From Bacteroidales bacterium UBA4347 (GTDB lineage: Bacteria; Bacteroidota; Bacteroidia; Bacteroidales; P3), in assembly GCA_002394185.1 (NCBI GenBank), contig DGTB01000003.1, positions 1 to 6,764 of the forward strand: 6,764 nucleotides of DNA, read 5' to 3'. The notes below the pieces were generated by a model. It was not told where the DNA came from, ran no database searches, and worked only from the letters and a program-made list of their open reading frames with translations. A program made the position numbers and the translations under genes. Of the stretch, positions 1 through 5,721 are shown piece by piece (positions within the stretch are counted from its first letter, which is position 1; each line of letters starts with the position of its first letter).

Positions 1-217
1 TTGGAATGGAGATTATCCGCTGCTGCACGTCCTTCATTACGTCGCTCAGCACGCTGCCGAAGAGCGCCTCGTCGTAGTTGCCCGTGTTGGGCGTCATCTG
101 GCAGAAGAACTGTGTCTGTGCCTCAGCCCCTTCGGGGAACTGCGAACCCTCGTAGCGCGTGCGTGTGCACTCCTGTTCCCGGATCCCAAGGGCATGATAT
201 ATGAAGCTGGTTTCCAT
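1..217 (-). pseudogene. Chimeric ORF: ISL3-like transposase start fused to an esterase fragment (partial)
   Basis: An open minus-strand frame starts at ATG 217-215 and runs without a stop to the left window edge (72 codons). Residues 1-20 (METSFIYHALGIREQEC...) resemble the N-terminus of ISL3-family transposases, in which a leader of the type Y-H-A-L/F-G-L/I-R precedes a zinc finger; this is recalled family knowledge, not a search. From R-Y-E-G onward the frame matches 40 consecutive residues of the esterase encoded at 2429-3496 exactly (its residues 174-213). The next residues read MKDVQQRIISIP where the esterase has LADVQKMTGKKS, so similarity fades towards the edge. The expected transposase zinc finger is absent. 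It is most likely a dead recombinant, but the frame is intact as far as visible, and a metagenome assembly join is a real alternative. What lies left of position 1 is unknown. Confidence 0.6.
41..157 (-). repeat. 117-bp partial copy of the esterase gene (second copy at 2861-2977)
   Basis: Positions 41-157 match 2861-2977 in the same orientation with only four mismatches (at 62, 65, 80 and 119), about 97% identity and no gaps. All four fall in third codon positions and leave the protein unchanged. The right boundary is abrupt at 157/158; to the left a weaker protein-level match continues to about position 23. The match comprises 39 codons in the middle of the esterase, upstream of its Ser nucleophile, so this piece cannot itself be a working enzyme. 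Confidence 0.93.
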
Positions 218-274
218 TCCGTACTTTATTTTTTCCCATTCACAATACGAAATGCCAGCTTCTTTTATTGTAAC

Positions 275-379
275 TTACCTACGCATTTGTCGGAAGAACC
301 CAACATAGTCGGCCTCACGGTCGGTGCCTAATGCAGCAAGGCCTTTCTCTATGATAACATCTTGAAAATCATCTGTCAT
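275..379 (-). CDS. Small hypothetical ORF, 34 aa, possibly cut short by the IS
   Basis: ATG at 379-377 opens a 34-codon frame ending in TAA at 277-275. The peptide begins MTDDFQDVIIEKGLAALG and continues TDREADYVGFFRQMRR. It is acidic at the front and basic at the end, with no signal peptide or membrane segment, and I do not recognise it. An in-frame TGA just upstream rules out a longer 5' end. The last ten or so codons overlap the candidate IS terminus at 277-301, so this may be the start of a longer host gene truncated by the element, with its stop supplied by IS sequence. The ATG directly follows the hairpin at 380-410. It could also be chance. Confidence 0.3.
   Translation of the reverse strand: MTDDFQDVIIEKGLAALGTDREADYVGFFRQMRR
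277..301 (-). mobile_element. Candidate terminal inverted repeat of an ISL3-like insertion sequence
   Basis: Read leftwards from 301, the strand starts GGGTTCTTCCGACAAATG, close to the GG(C/G)TCTT-type ends known for ISL3-family elements. It lies 83 bp upstream of the transposase-like ATG at 217, a typical distance from a terminal repeat to a transposase start. The partner repeat and the target duplication (usually 8 bp in this family) would lie left of the window, so the end cannot be confirmed here. If it is right, sequence from 301 leftwards belongs to the element. Confidence 0.45.
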
Positions 380-410
380 GCCGCAATGATAGTGTTTTTT
401 TCAATGCGGC
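380..410. repeat. Hairpin directly before the small ORF start
   Basis: The arms GCCGCAATGA (380-389) and TCAATGCGGC (401-410) pair at nine of ten positions (one A/A mismatch) around an 11-nt T-rich loop. On the minus strand the stem ends at the base immediately before the ATG at 379. No T tract follows the stem on either strand, so it is not a standard intrinsic terminator. It may be a translational control element, a second part of the neighbouring terminator region, or a relic of the mobile element. Confidence 0.5.
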
Positions 411-446
411 AAAAAAACGCACCGGTTATTCTGACCGATGCGTTTT
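411..446 (-). terminator. Intrinsic terminator of the hydrolase operon
   Basis: An inverted repeat at 414-426 and 434-446 forms a stem of about 13 bp with one G-U wobble and a 7-nt loop. The GC-rich core is CGCACCGGT against ACCGATGCG. For leftward transcription the stem is followed by a run of seven U (complement of the A run at 411-417). It lies 20 bp beyond the stop of the last hydrolase gene. A T-rich stretch also follows on the plus strand (GTTTTTGG), so it could act in both directions. Confidence 0.88.
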
Positions 447-465
447 GTTTTTGGATATAAACAGG

Positions 466-1527
466 TTATAGCTTCTCCTTGAAAAAATACTGAATCTTAG
501 CCGAAATCATATCCACATATTCTTTCACGAAATACGTACGAATGTGTGTGGCTCCTGGTACGATGAACAACTCCTTGTCGGCTGTGCGGTTGGCTTTTGC
601 GAAGGCTTCTTCCGACATGTAACGGCTGTCGGCAATCTCACCTGCAATGATGAGCAGGGGTTGGTCGATGAGGTCAGCATGGTCGGTTGCATCCCAAGCC
701 ATCATGTCCATCAATGAGCTTTTCAGGTATGTGCCTGGGGCATGGGGGCTTTTATGTGTCACACCGTAGTAAAAATAACCGTCGCGATAAAGATCGACCT
801 TGATTTGCCGTGCTTCCTCGGGCGTCCAGTTCATGAATCCGGCCAGTTCGGGATCGGCTCCTGCGGCTTCCTTTTGGCGGGCAAGACAGGCATCGCGCTG
901 GCGTTCCATGATGTTGTCCATCTGTGTGCGCATATAGCCGTTGCGGCGCACGTCACCTGTGTTGAAAAGGCTCAGCGTGCCCACGGCTTTAATGCGCTTG
1001 TCGACTTGTGCCGTGGCAAAGGTGTAGCCGCCGCCACCGCAGATGCCGAAAGCACCGATACGTTCCTTATCGACACCAGGGTAGTTCTGGATGAAGTCAA
1101 TGGCTCCCATGATGTCGCCCATGCGGTTGGCTGGTTTGTCGGTTCGGCGTGGCTCGCCTCCGCTCTCACCCTGATAGCGTGCATCAAAGGCGATAGTGAT
1201 AAACCCCGCTTCGGCCAGTTTTTGGGCATAAAGGCCTGCCACTTGGTCCTTGCTGCCCCCGTTGGGATGGGCCACCACTACGGCAGCGTAGGTTTTCTTT
1301 GGGTCGTAGCCCGCAGGAGTATAGACATTGGCCACCACATCGATGCCCTCAATCTTATAGCTAACCCGACGGATGTTTACCTGTCCTGGCACATTCTCAT
1401 TGATGGCGTCTTCATAAATGAGGCCCATCGTATTCGGCGTGAGGGTAGGGCCTTCATCGCCATAGGTTTGGGATTTCACTGCTGTTGCTGTCATGATCAA
1501 AAGGCTTAGAATGAGGAGTTTTTTCAC
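466..1527 (-). CDS. Exported alpha/beta hydrolase with Cys nucleophile (DLH/YcjY-like)
   Basis: A 353-residue alpha/beta hydrolase. Residues 1-19 form a Sec signal peptide (MKKLLILSLLIMTATAVKS) with no lipobox cysteine, so a soluble periplasmic enzyme is expected. The oxyanion-side loop is at VVAHPNGG (84-91). The nucleophile elbow GICGGGG (161-167) places Cys163 where esterases have Ser, as in dienelactone hydrolase and YcjY-type proteins. The acid is probably Glu297 or Asp300 (GEIADSRYMS), and the base is His328 (GATHIRTY). The start is GTG at 1527-1525; the next in-frame ATG would remove the signal peptide. It is the last gene of the operon, 12 bp after its paralogue, with a terminator behind it. 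Likely reactions are hydrolysis of lactones, esters or thioesters; peptidase activity is possible, since the fold also resembles X-Pro dipeptidyl peptidase. The substrate is unknown. Confidence 0.9.
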   Translation of the reverse strand: MKKLLILSLLIMTATAVKSQTYGDEGPTLTPNTMGLIYEDAINENVPGQVNIRRVSYKIEGIDVVANVYTPAGYDPKKTYAAVVVAHPNGGSKDQVAGLYAQKLAEAGFITIAFDARYQGESGGEPRRTDKPANRMGDIMGAIDFIQNYPGVDKERIGAFGICGGGGYTFATAQVDKRIKAVGTLSLFNTGDVRRNGYMRTQMDNIMERQRDACLARQKEAAGADPELAGFMNWTPEEARQIKVDLYRDGYFYYGVTHKSPHAPGTYLKSSLMDMMAWDATDHADLIDQPLLIIAGEIADSRYMSEEAFAKANRTADKELFIVPGATHIRTYFVKEYVDMISAKIQYFFKEKL

Positions 1528-1539
1528 GGTAAAGACTTT

Positions 1540-2412
1540 TTACAGATTTTTGTCAAAGAACGGCACAATATACTCGAACGCCTCACTGACGAACGGTGCC
1601 AAGTCGTACATGTCGAAGTGGCTGGCCTCAGGAATGACATGCATCTCCTTATTACTGTGCGGCACGGCATTGAATACCTCGGTCGAAGCCTCGCGGCTCC
1701 AGGCATTCTCGCCCGTGATGACGAGAAAGGGCTTCGTCATGTCTTTCATGATGTTCACCACGTTGTATTTCACCAGTTCCAGTTGGCTCCACGCCACCAC
1801 TTGATTCGACCAGCGAGGATGCGTGCCGCGCGAAGTGTAATAATAGGCGGCACCCTCGTCGAAGGCGCGGGGCATGAAATTAAGGTGCATCAAACCGCCT
1901 TTGCCTTGCTCGTAGGCCTCCTTTGCAGCCTTCACCTCGCCCTCGGGACGGAAGAATCCGGCCATGGCCGATTTTGAGATATCGGCAATGGCGGGGACGA
2001 TGGCCGTGACGGCTTTCAGCCGAGGCTCCTTCACACCTGCCACCGACATATACGAGCCAGAACCACAGATGCCAAGACCGCCAATGCGCTCAGCATCTAC
2101 ATAGGGCAGACTTGCCAGATAATCCACAGCCCCCTCGATGTCGCTCTCCTTAACGTCGGGCAGTTCCTGCTGACGCGGCTCACCCTCGCTTTCGCCAAAA
2201 TACGTGCCGTCGAAGACCAAGGTGACATAGCCTGCTTCGGACAGCCGCTCGGCATAGACCGACTGCGCTTGTTCCTTCACCGACAGCATCGGTCCCGTGA
2301 CGACGATGGCAGGATAATTGTTGCTAAGACAGAAATTTTCGGGCAGGCGAAGCAACCCCGCCAATCTGGTGTTCAATTGCTTGTTTACAAATACTATTTT
2401 TTGTGTTTCCAT
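1540..2412 (-). CDS. Cytoplasmic alpha/beta hydrolase with Cys nucleophile (YcjY-like)
   Basis: A 290-residue alpha/beta hydrolase without signal peptide or membrane segment, hence cytoplasmic. It is paralogous to the downstream gene product: both share the block V-F/A-F-D-x-x-Y-x-G-E-S-x-G-E-P-R (here residues 66-80), the PYVDAERIGGLGICG stretch (about 103-117) and the same C-terminal layout. The nucleophile elbow is GICGSGS (114-120) with Cys116, the base is His265 (EASHFDMY), and the acid is probably Glu235 (ITGENAWSR). The start is ATG at 2412-2410. It lies 16 bp after the esterase gene and 12 bp before the exported paralogue, so the three are surely co-transcribed. Carboxylester, lactone or thioester hydrolysis is inferred from the family; no specific substrate can be named. 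Confidence 0.9.
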   Translation of the reverse strand: METQKIVFVNKQLNTRLAGLLRLPENFCLSNNYPAIVVTGPMLSVKEQAQSVYAERLSEAGYVTLVFDGTYFGESEGEPRQQELPDVKESDIEGAVDYLASLPYVDAERIGGLGICGSGSYMSVAGVKEPRLKAVTAIVPAIADISKSAMAGFFRPEGEVKAAKEAYEQGKGGLMHLNFMPRAFDEGAAYYYTSRGTHPRWSNQVVAWSQLELVKYNVVNIMKDMTKPFLVITGENAWSREASTEVFNAVPHSNKEMHVIPEASHFDMYDLAPFVSEAFEYIVPFFDKNL

Positions 2413-2428
2413 AGATTTGATGTTTTGC

Positions 2429-3496
2429 TTATAATCCTTTCGTTTTCAGCCACTCGAAAACCAAGTCTGCAAGCTCGGCGTTGTTCTTCTCTTGGAACAA
2501 GAAGTGGCTGTTGCCGTGGATGCCTTGGTCGGGCAGGTAGATGACCGTGGCGTCGCCGCCATCCTGATTATAATGCTCGGCGAAGTCGCGACACTGGTTC
2601 AGCACCATCTGCCAGAAGCCTGTGGACTGGATGTCTTCAGGACCGTTCATGATGTTGTCGCCAAAGAGGAAGAGCATCGGCACCTTGGCCTCGACAAACT
2701 TCTGGTACTCGGGCGAGCCTACCATCGGGGCGAACCCCGGCTCCACAGCCACGATGGCCGCGATGTTGGTGGCATCGGTGGCCCAGCCCACGCGACCGCC
2801 TTGCGAGTGGGTGACATAGACGCTTTTCTTGCCCGTCATCTTCTGCACGTCGGCGAGCACGTCGCTCAGCACGCTGCCGAAAAGTGCCTCGTCGTAGTTT
2901 CCCGTGTTGGGCGTCATCTGGCAGAAGAACTGTGTCTGAGCCTCAGCCCCTTCGGGGAACTGCGAACCCTCGTAGCGTTCGGGAGCCACGCGGCCAATGC
3001 GGAAGTGGGTGTACCAGGCCTGCTCGCCCACTTTGAATCGTGGGCCGTCGACGTCGCCGGGGTCGTTGACAATCATCTCGGTGGCTGCAGCGGCACCGCG
3101 GCGCGGCTGGTCGACAAGGAAGGTGGAATAGCCCTTGCGCAGGAAGAGGTCGGCCCAGCCTTCACGTCCGTCGGGCGTCGACTGCCAGCCGGTGCGCGTC
3201 TGGCCGTAGCCGTGCAGGAAGACGACGGGGTTGCCGTTGCCGCCGGCGGGAACCTGATAGAAGGTGTTGGCGTGATCCACGTGTGTTGTGGTGCCTTTGC
3301 GGGTGGGGTCCATCCAGTTCTGCGTGGGGTCGTAGTCGCCCGGAATGGGGTCGGTGACGCGTCCGCCGGACGAGAAGACGCCCTGTTTCTCGATGACGAG
3401 GCCCGCCGTGGCGGTCTCATCTTTCTGGTTGCAGCACGAAGTAAAGATAATGGCTGCCAGCGCCAACGCGCCGATAATAAAGGTCTGTTTTTTCAT
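2429..3496 (-). CDS. Lipoprotein esterase of the Alcaligenes esterase 713 type
   Basis: A 355-residue alpha/beta hydrolase with a lipoprotein leader: hydrophobic residues 7-19, then FTSC with Cys21 as the likely lipidated residue, so it is membrane-anchored. It has the hallmarks of the Alcaligenes esterase 713 family: a TPDGREGWADLFLRKGYS block (107-124), VDQPRRG (128-134), nucleophile Ser231 in THSQGG, VEPG with Glu252, and a C-terminal GIHGNSHFLFQEKNN block (325-339). In that family the triad is Ser-Glu-His, so Ser231, Glu252 and His327 or His331 are proposed. The vicinal Cys-Cys seen in esterase 713 next to the oxyanion hole is not present (HGYGQT at 95-100). It is the first gene of the operon, with ATG at 3496-3494. 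Residues 174-213 are duplicated at the left window edge. The natural substrate is unknown. Confidence 0.9.
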   Translation of the reverse strand: MKKQTFIIGALALAAIIFTSCCNQKDETATAGLVIEKQGVFSSGGRVTDPIPGDYDPTQNWMDPTRKGTTTHVDHANTFYQVPAGGNGNPVVFLHGYGQTRTGWQSTPDGREGWADLFLRKGYSTFLVDQPRRGAAAATEMIVNDPGDVDGPRFKVGEQAWYTHFRIGRVAPERYEGSQFPEGAEAQTQFFCQMTPNTGNYDEALFGSVLSDVLADVQKMTGKKSVYVTHSQGGRVGWATDATNIAAIVAVEPGFAPMVGSPEYQKFVEAKVPMLFLFGDNIMNGPEDIQSTGFWQMVLNQCRDFAEHYNQDGGDATVIYLPDQGIHGNSHFLFQEKNNAELADLVFEWLKTKGL

Positions 3497-3598
3497 TGTG
3501 GTTTATTCTTTGGGTGAGTTAGTTTTACATATAATTGCCATATAATTGACCATTAATTAATGGATAATTCATGGTAATTTGTGTTTAAAAATGCAGAT
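3497..3598 (-). promoter_or_regulatory. AT-rich leader of the hydrolase operon with palindrome and direct repeats
   Basis: This 102-bp spacer between the cupin stop and the esterase ATG is much more AT-rich than the genes beside it. It holds a perfect 14-bp palindrome CCATTAATTAATGG (3550-3563) and, adjoining it, two copies of ATATAATTG at 3529-3537 and 3540-3548 (11-bp period, about one helical turn). These sit 33-67 bp upstream of the start, where an operator or activator site would be expected. No convincing TAnnTTTG element was found, so the exact promoter is not assigned. Confidence 0.4.
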
Positions 3599-4537
3599 TT
3601 ATTCTTTTGGTAACTTGTTGTATTCCTCTTTGCTCAGCAGTTCGAACCATTCCACGCCGGGGCGGTCGGGGTTGCTGTTGGCGGCAATGTGGGCGAAGCG
3701 GCTGCCCGGGGTGGCGCCGTGCCAATGCTTCACGTCCGGCGGACACATCGCCACGTCGCCCGGATGCATCACCTCGACGGGCTGCCCCTCGATCTGGTGG
3801 TAGCCGATGCCGTCGGTGCAGATGAGCACCTGTCCGCCAGCGTGCGTGTGCCAGGCATTGATGACTCCCGGTTCAAAGACCACATAGTGCATCCCCGGTC
3901 CGCCGCAGACGTTGCTCTCGGTGGTGAGGTCGGAGAGGCGGATGGCGCCGTTGAAGGTGGGCAGCGTCAGCATCTCGTCGCCCGGACGGAACATCAGCCC
4001 GTCGGCATTCGCCTCGCCGCGCTCGGCAAATTCCACGGTCTCAAGGTTGTTGTAGTACTCATCCGAAACCGTATTGTCGCCGTCGTTGTAGTCCTCAGTG
4101 GGTTGCCACGAAGCGTCGTAGACCACCATCTGAGAGAACCAGCTGTCCTTAGTGGCCCCGTGCCAGTGGCGTACCCCGGCGGGGATTTGCAGCACGTCGC
4201 CGCGACGCAAAATCTGGGCGGGTTTGCCCTCCTCCTGATAGAGCCCCACGCCGTCGGTCACCAGCACCACCATGCCGCCGTGGCGGTGCCAGCCGCTGTG
4301 GGCTCCAGGGGCGAAGGTGACGGTGTTGGTCGTCGGGAAGTTGAAAACGGTGTCGGTCTGGATCATCGGCCGCAGGAAAGCCTCGCCCGTGAAGGCTGCC
4401 GACTCGATGCGTTCGCCCACGGGGAAAGTCAGCTCCTCACGCGTAGTGCCCGTCGCTGCCGACTCTTTTTTGCCTGCGCAGGCGGCCACAGTCAAAGCCG
4501 TCAGCGCAATCATCGTAATGTTGTGAATCAGTCTCAT
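3599..4537 (-). CDS. Two-domain cupin lipoprotein, hydroxynitrile-lyase-like metal site
   Basis: A 312-residue protein from ATG 4537-4535; an in-frame TTG at 4546 is less likely. The leader is hydrophobic and ends in VAAC, with Cys20 as the lipid anchor. It contains two cupin domains. Domain 1 (about 70-140) has WHRHGG, RRGDVLQIPAGVRHWHGA and candidate ligands His84, His86 and His124. Domain 2 (about 215-285) has WHTHAGGQ, HPGDVAMCPPDVKHWHGA and ligands His230, His232, Gln236 and His271; this spacing (H+2, +6, +41) equals that of manganese cupin hydroxynitrile lyases such as the Granulicella enzyme. In domain 1 the Gln position is occupied by Met89 and one residue is missing, so its metal site differs. 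It probably acts on a small molecule at the membrane. Lyase, oxygenase or isomerase activity are all possible. It ends 102 bp before the hydrolase operon on the same strand. Confidence 0.9.
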   Translation of the reverse strand: MRLIHNITMIALTALTVAACAGKKESAATGTTREELTFPVGERIESAAFTGEAFLRPMIQTDTVFNFPTTNTVTFAPGAHSGWHRHGGMVVLVTDGVGLYQEEGKPAQILRRGDVLQIPAGVRHWHGATKDSWFSQMVVYDASWQPTEDYNDGDNTVSDEYYNNLETVEFAERGEANADGLMFRPGDEMLTLPTFNGAIRLSDLTTESNVCGGPGMHYVVFEPGVINAWHTHAGGQVLICTDGIGYHQIEGQPVEVMHPGDVAMCPPDVKHWHGATPGSRFAHIAANSNPDRPGVEWFELLSKEEYNKLPKE

Positions 4538-4558
4538 AACGTTCAAAATTTAAAATTG

Positions 4559-4566
4559 CAAAATTA
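4559..4566 (-). promoter_or_regulatory. Candidate Bacteroidetes -7 element for the cupin gene
   Basis: On the minus strand this reads TAATTTTG, a full match to the Bacteroidetes -7 consensus TAnnTTTG. It ends 21 bp before the ATG at 4537, implying a short 5' leader. TTTG sequences occur further upstream (4579-4582 and 4593-4596), but their spacings of 12 and 26 bp do not fit the usual 19-21 bp, so the -33 half is unsupported. AT-rich sequence favours chance matches. Confidence 0.35.
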
Positions 4567-4610
4567 CGCACTTTTTTCCAAACAGTCCCTGTCAAAATGT
4601 CGGTGATTGC

Positions 4611-5554
4611 TTACAATTTTGCCGTCGCTATTTCGCGGCCAGCCAGCAGCCAGCAGCCCGCGGCCATCACGGCGGTGGCGACGAGGAAGAGGGGCGTCAG
4701 CGGCTCGCCGAGCAGCAGGAACGACAGGGCGGCACCGATGAAGGGGGCAAAGGCGTAGTAGGTGCTGGTGCGGGCAGCGCCGATGGTGCGCTGGGCATAG
4801 GTATAGCAATAGATGCTCAGACCGTAGGCTACGAAACCGAGCAGCAACAGGATGGCGATATGTTTCGCCATTGGGAAACCCTCGTCGATGGCCAGCGCAA
4901 TGCACAGGGCCTCGAGACCGGAGCCGAAGCCTTTGACGGTGACTATCTGCATCGGGTCGCGGTCGGCAATCTGGCGCGTGCAGTTGTTTTCCAGACCCCA
5001 GCAGGCGGTGGCGCTGAGTACCAGCAGCGACCCTTTGGAGAAGTGGAACGCCTCGCCCACCGAGCCGCCGTCGAGCGACAGCAGGATGCTGGCCACAGTG
5101 ACCAGCCCGATGGCCGCCCACAGTCGACGGCCCACCGCCTCGCGGAAGAAGAGCAGGGCGATGAGGGCCGTGGCCACAATCTCGAAGTTGCTCAACAGCG
5201 ACGTGTTGGCATCCAGGCAGTCCAGCAGGCTTTTTGTTCTCCGCTTCGCTATCGAAACATCCACTGGATGTTTCTTCACATCATCAGTATGGGTGCCGCG
5301 ATGTCGAGCGCCACCATCGCTATGGCGAAGGGCAGGTCTTTCCGTCCGAGCCGTTGTTCTGTCTGCGGCCGGTGGCTGAGGCGCCGCCCGATCATCATCG
5401 CGCCCATCCCGATGCCCGCACCGAGGTAGAGGAACGCCGCCACCATCGTCGGTGGCACCGCCGACAGCAGCATCTTCGACACCGGCGTGCTGACGGCGTA
5501 AAGTGCCGCCGCCAGCACCGCCAACAGGATTGCAGTATTTGTCTTTTGTTTCAT
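4611..5554 (-). pseudogene. EamA/DMT-family transporter, disrupted by a short palindromic insert
   Basis: The N-terminal part starts at ATG 5554-5552 (MKQKTNTAILLAVLAA...) and runs in frame for 92 codons through DIAAPILMM to a TGA at 5278-5276. The rest continues in another frame as SLLDCLDANTSLLSNFEIV to the TAA at 4613-4611. The A-N-x-S-L-L-x-N-F-E-I-V-A-T block and following hydrophobic helices are typical of EamA (drug/metabolite) permeases with about ten membrane segments. In the family, a Gly-Leu normally follows the LMM-type motif within a residue or two. Here extra DNA with a stop and a +2 frame shift separates them. Removing about 44 bp would restore a protein of about 299 residues, the usual length. 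The downstream part could restart at GTG 5279, but would lack the first membrane segments. The substrate is unknown. It reads leftwards towards the cupin gene, 73 bp away. Confidence 0.85.
5231..5278. repeat. Short palindrome-bearing insertion inside the EamA gene
   Basis: Boundaries are estimated from where the EamA reading is interrupted (after the Met-Met codons on the right) and where it resumes (Leu-Leu-Asp codons on the left); the net excess is about 44 bp. It contains a perfect inverted repeat, GAAACATCCA (5254-5263) and TGGATGTTTC (5265-5274), around a single base, followed on the minus strand by GATAGCGAAGCGGAGAAC. No transposase could be encoded. It resembles a miniature REP- or MITE-like dispersed repeat. 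No second copy occurs in the window; a GAAACATCC at 6313-6322 is only a chance partial match. Confidence 0.6.
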
Positions 5555-5721
5555 TGTCGTTCAGTATATTGGAATGCTTGTTTTTCTGTTTACGTCTTAC
5601 GAAAACATTATTCCTTTCGTGTCAGGCCGAGGAAGTTGAAATGGCGAGTTGTTTAATTCGGGGTTATTTCCCAGTGTCTACTGTCACTATTCTGTTGTTA
5701 TCTTAGGATTTTGCGTATCTT

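Noticed and set aside
742..1509. A 255-codon plus-strand open frame opposite the exported hydrolase
   Set aside because: It is antisense to a hydrolase with catalytic motifs and signal peptide, and is explained by codon bias.
2492..3517. A 341-codon open frame on the plus strand opposite the esterase
   Set aside because: It lies antisense to a gene with clear motifs and a leader peptide. GC-rich codons on the minus strand keep the opposite frame open, and its translation has no recognisable domain.
3689..4606. A 305-codon plus-strand open frame opposite the cupin gene
   Set aside because: It is a shadow of the two cupin domains; its translation is low-complexity in Val, His and Arg with no family features.
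4564..5121. A 185-codon minus-strand frame overlapping the transporter
   Set aside because: It is Arg/His/Pro-rich and is the alternative frame of the EamA helices, which show the genuine hydrophobic pattern.
5276..5279. Overlap of stop and GTG start in the transporter read as a two-gene arrangement or programmed frameshift
   Set aside because: Neither half is a complete DMT protein by itself. There is no slippery heptamer at the junction, and about 44 bp of non-family sequence separates the two parts, so an insertion explains it better.
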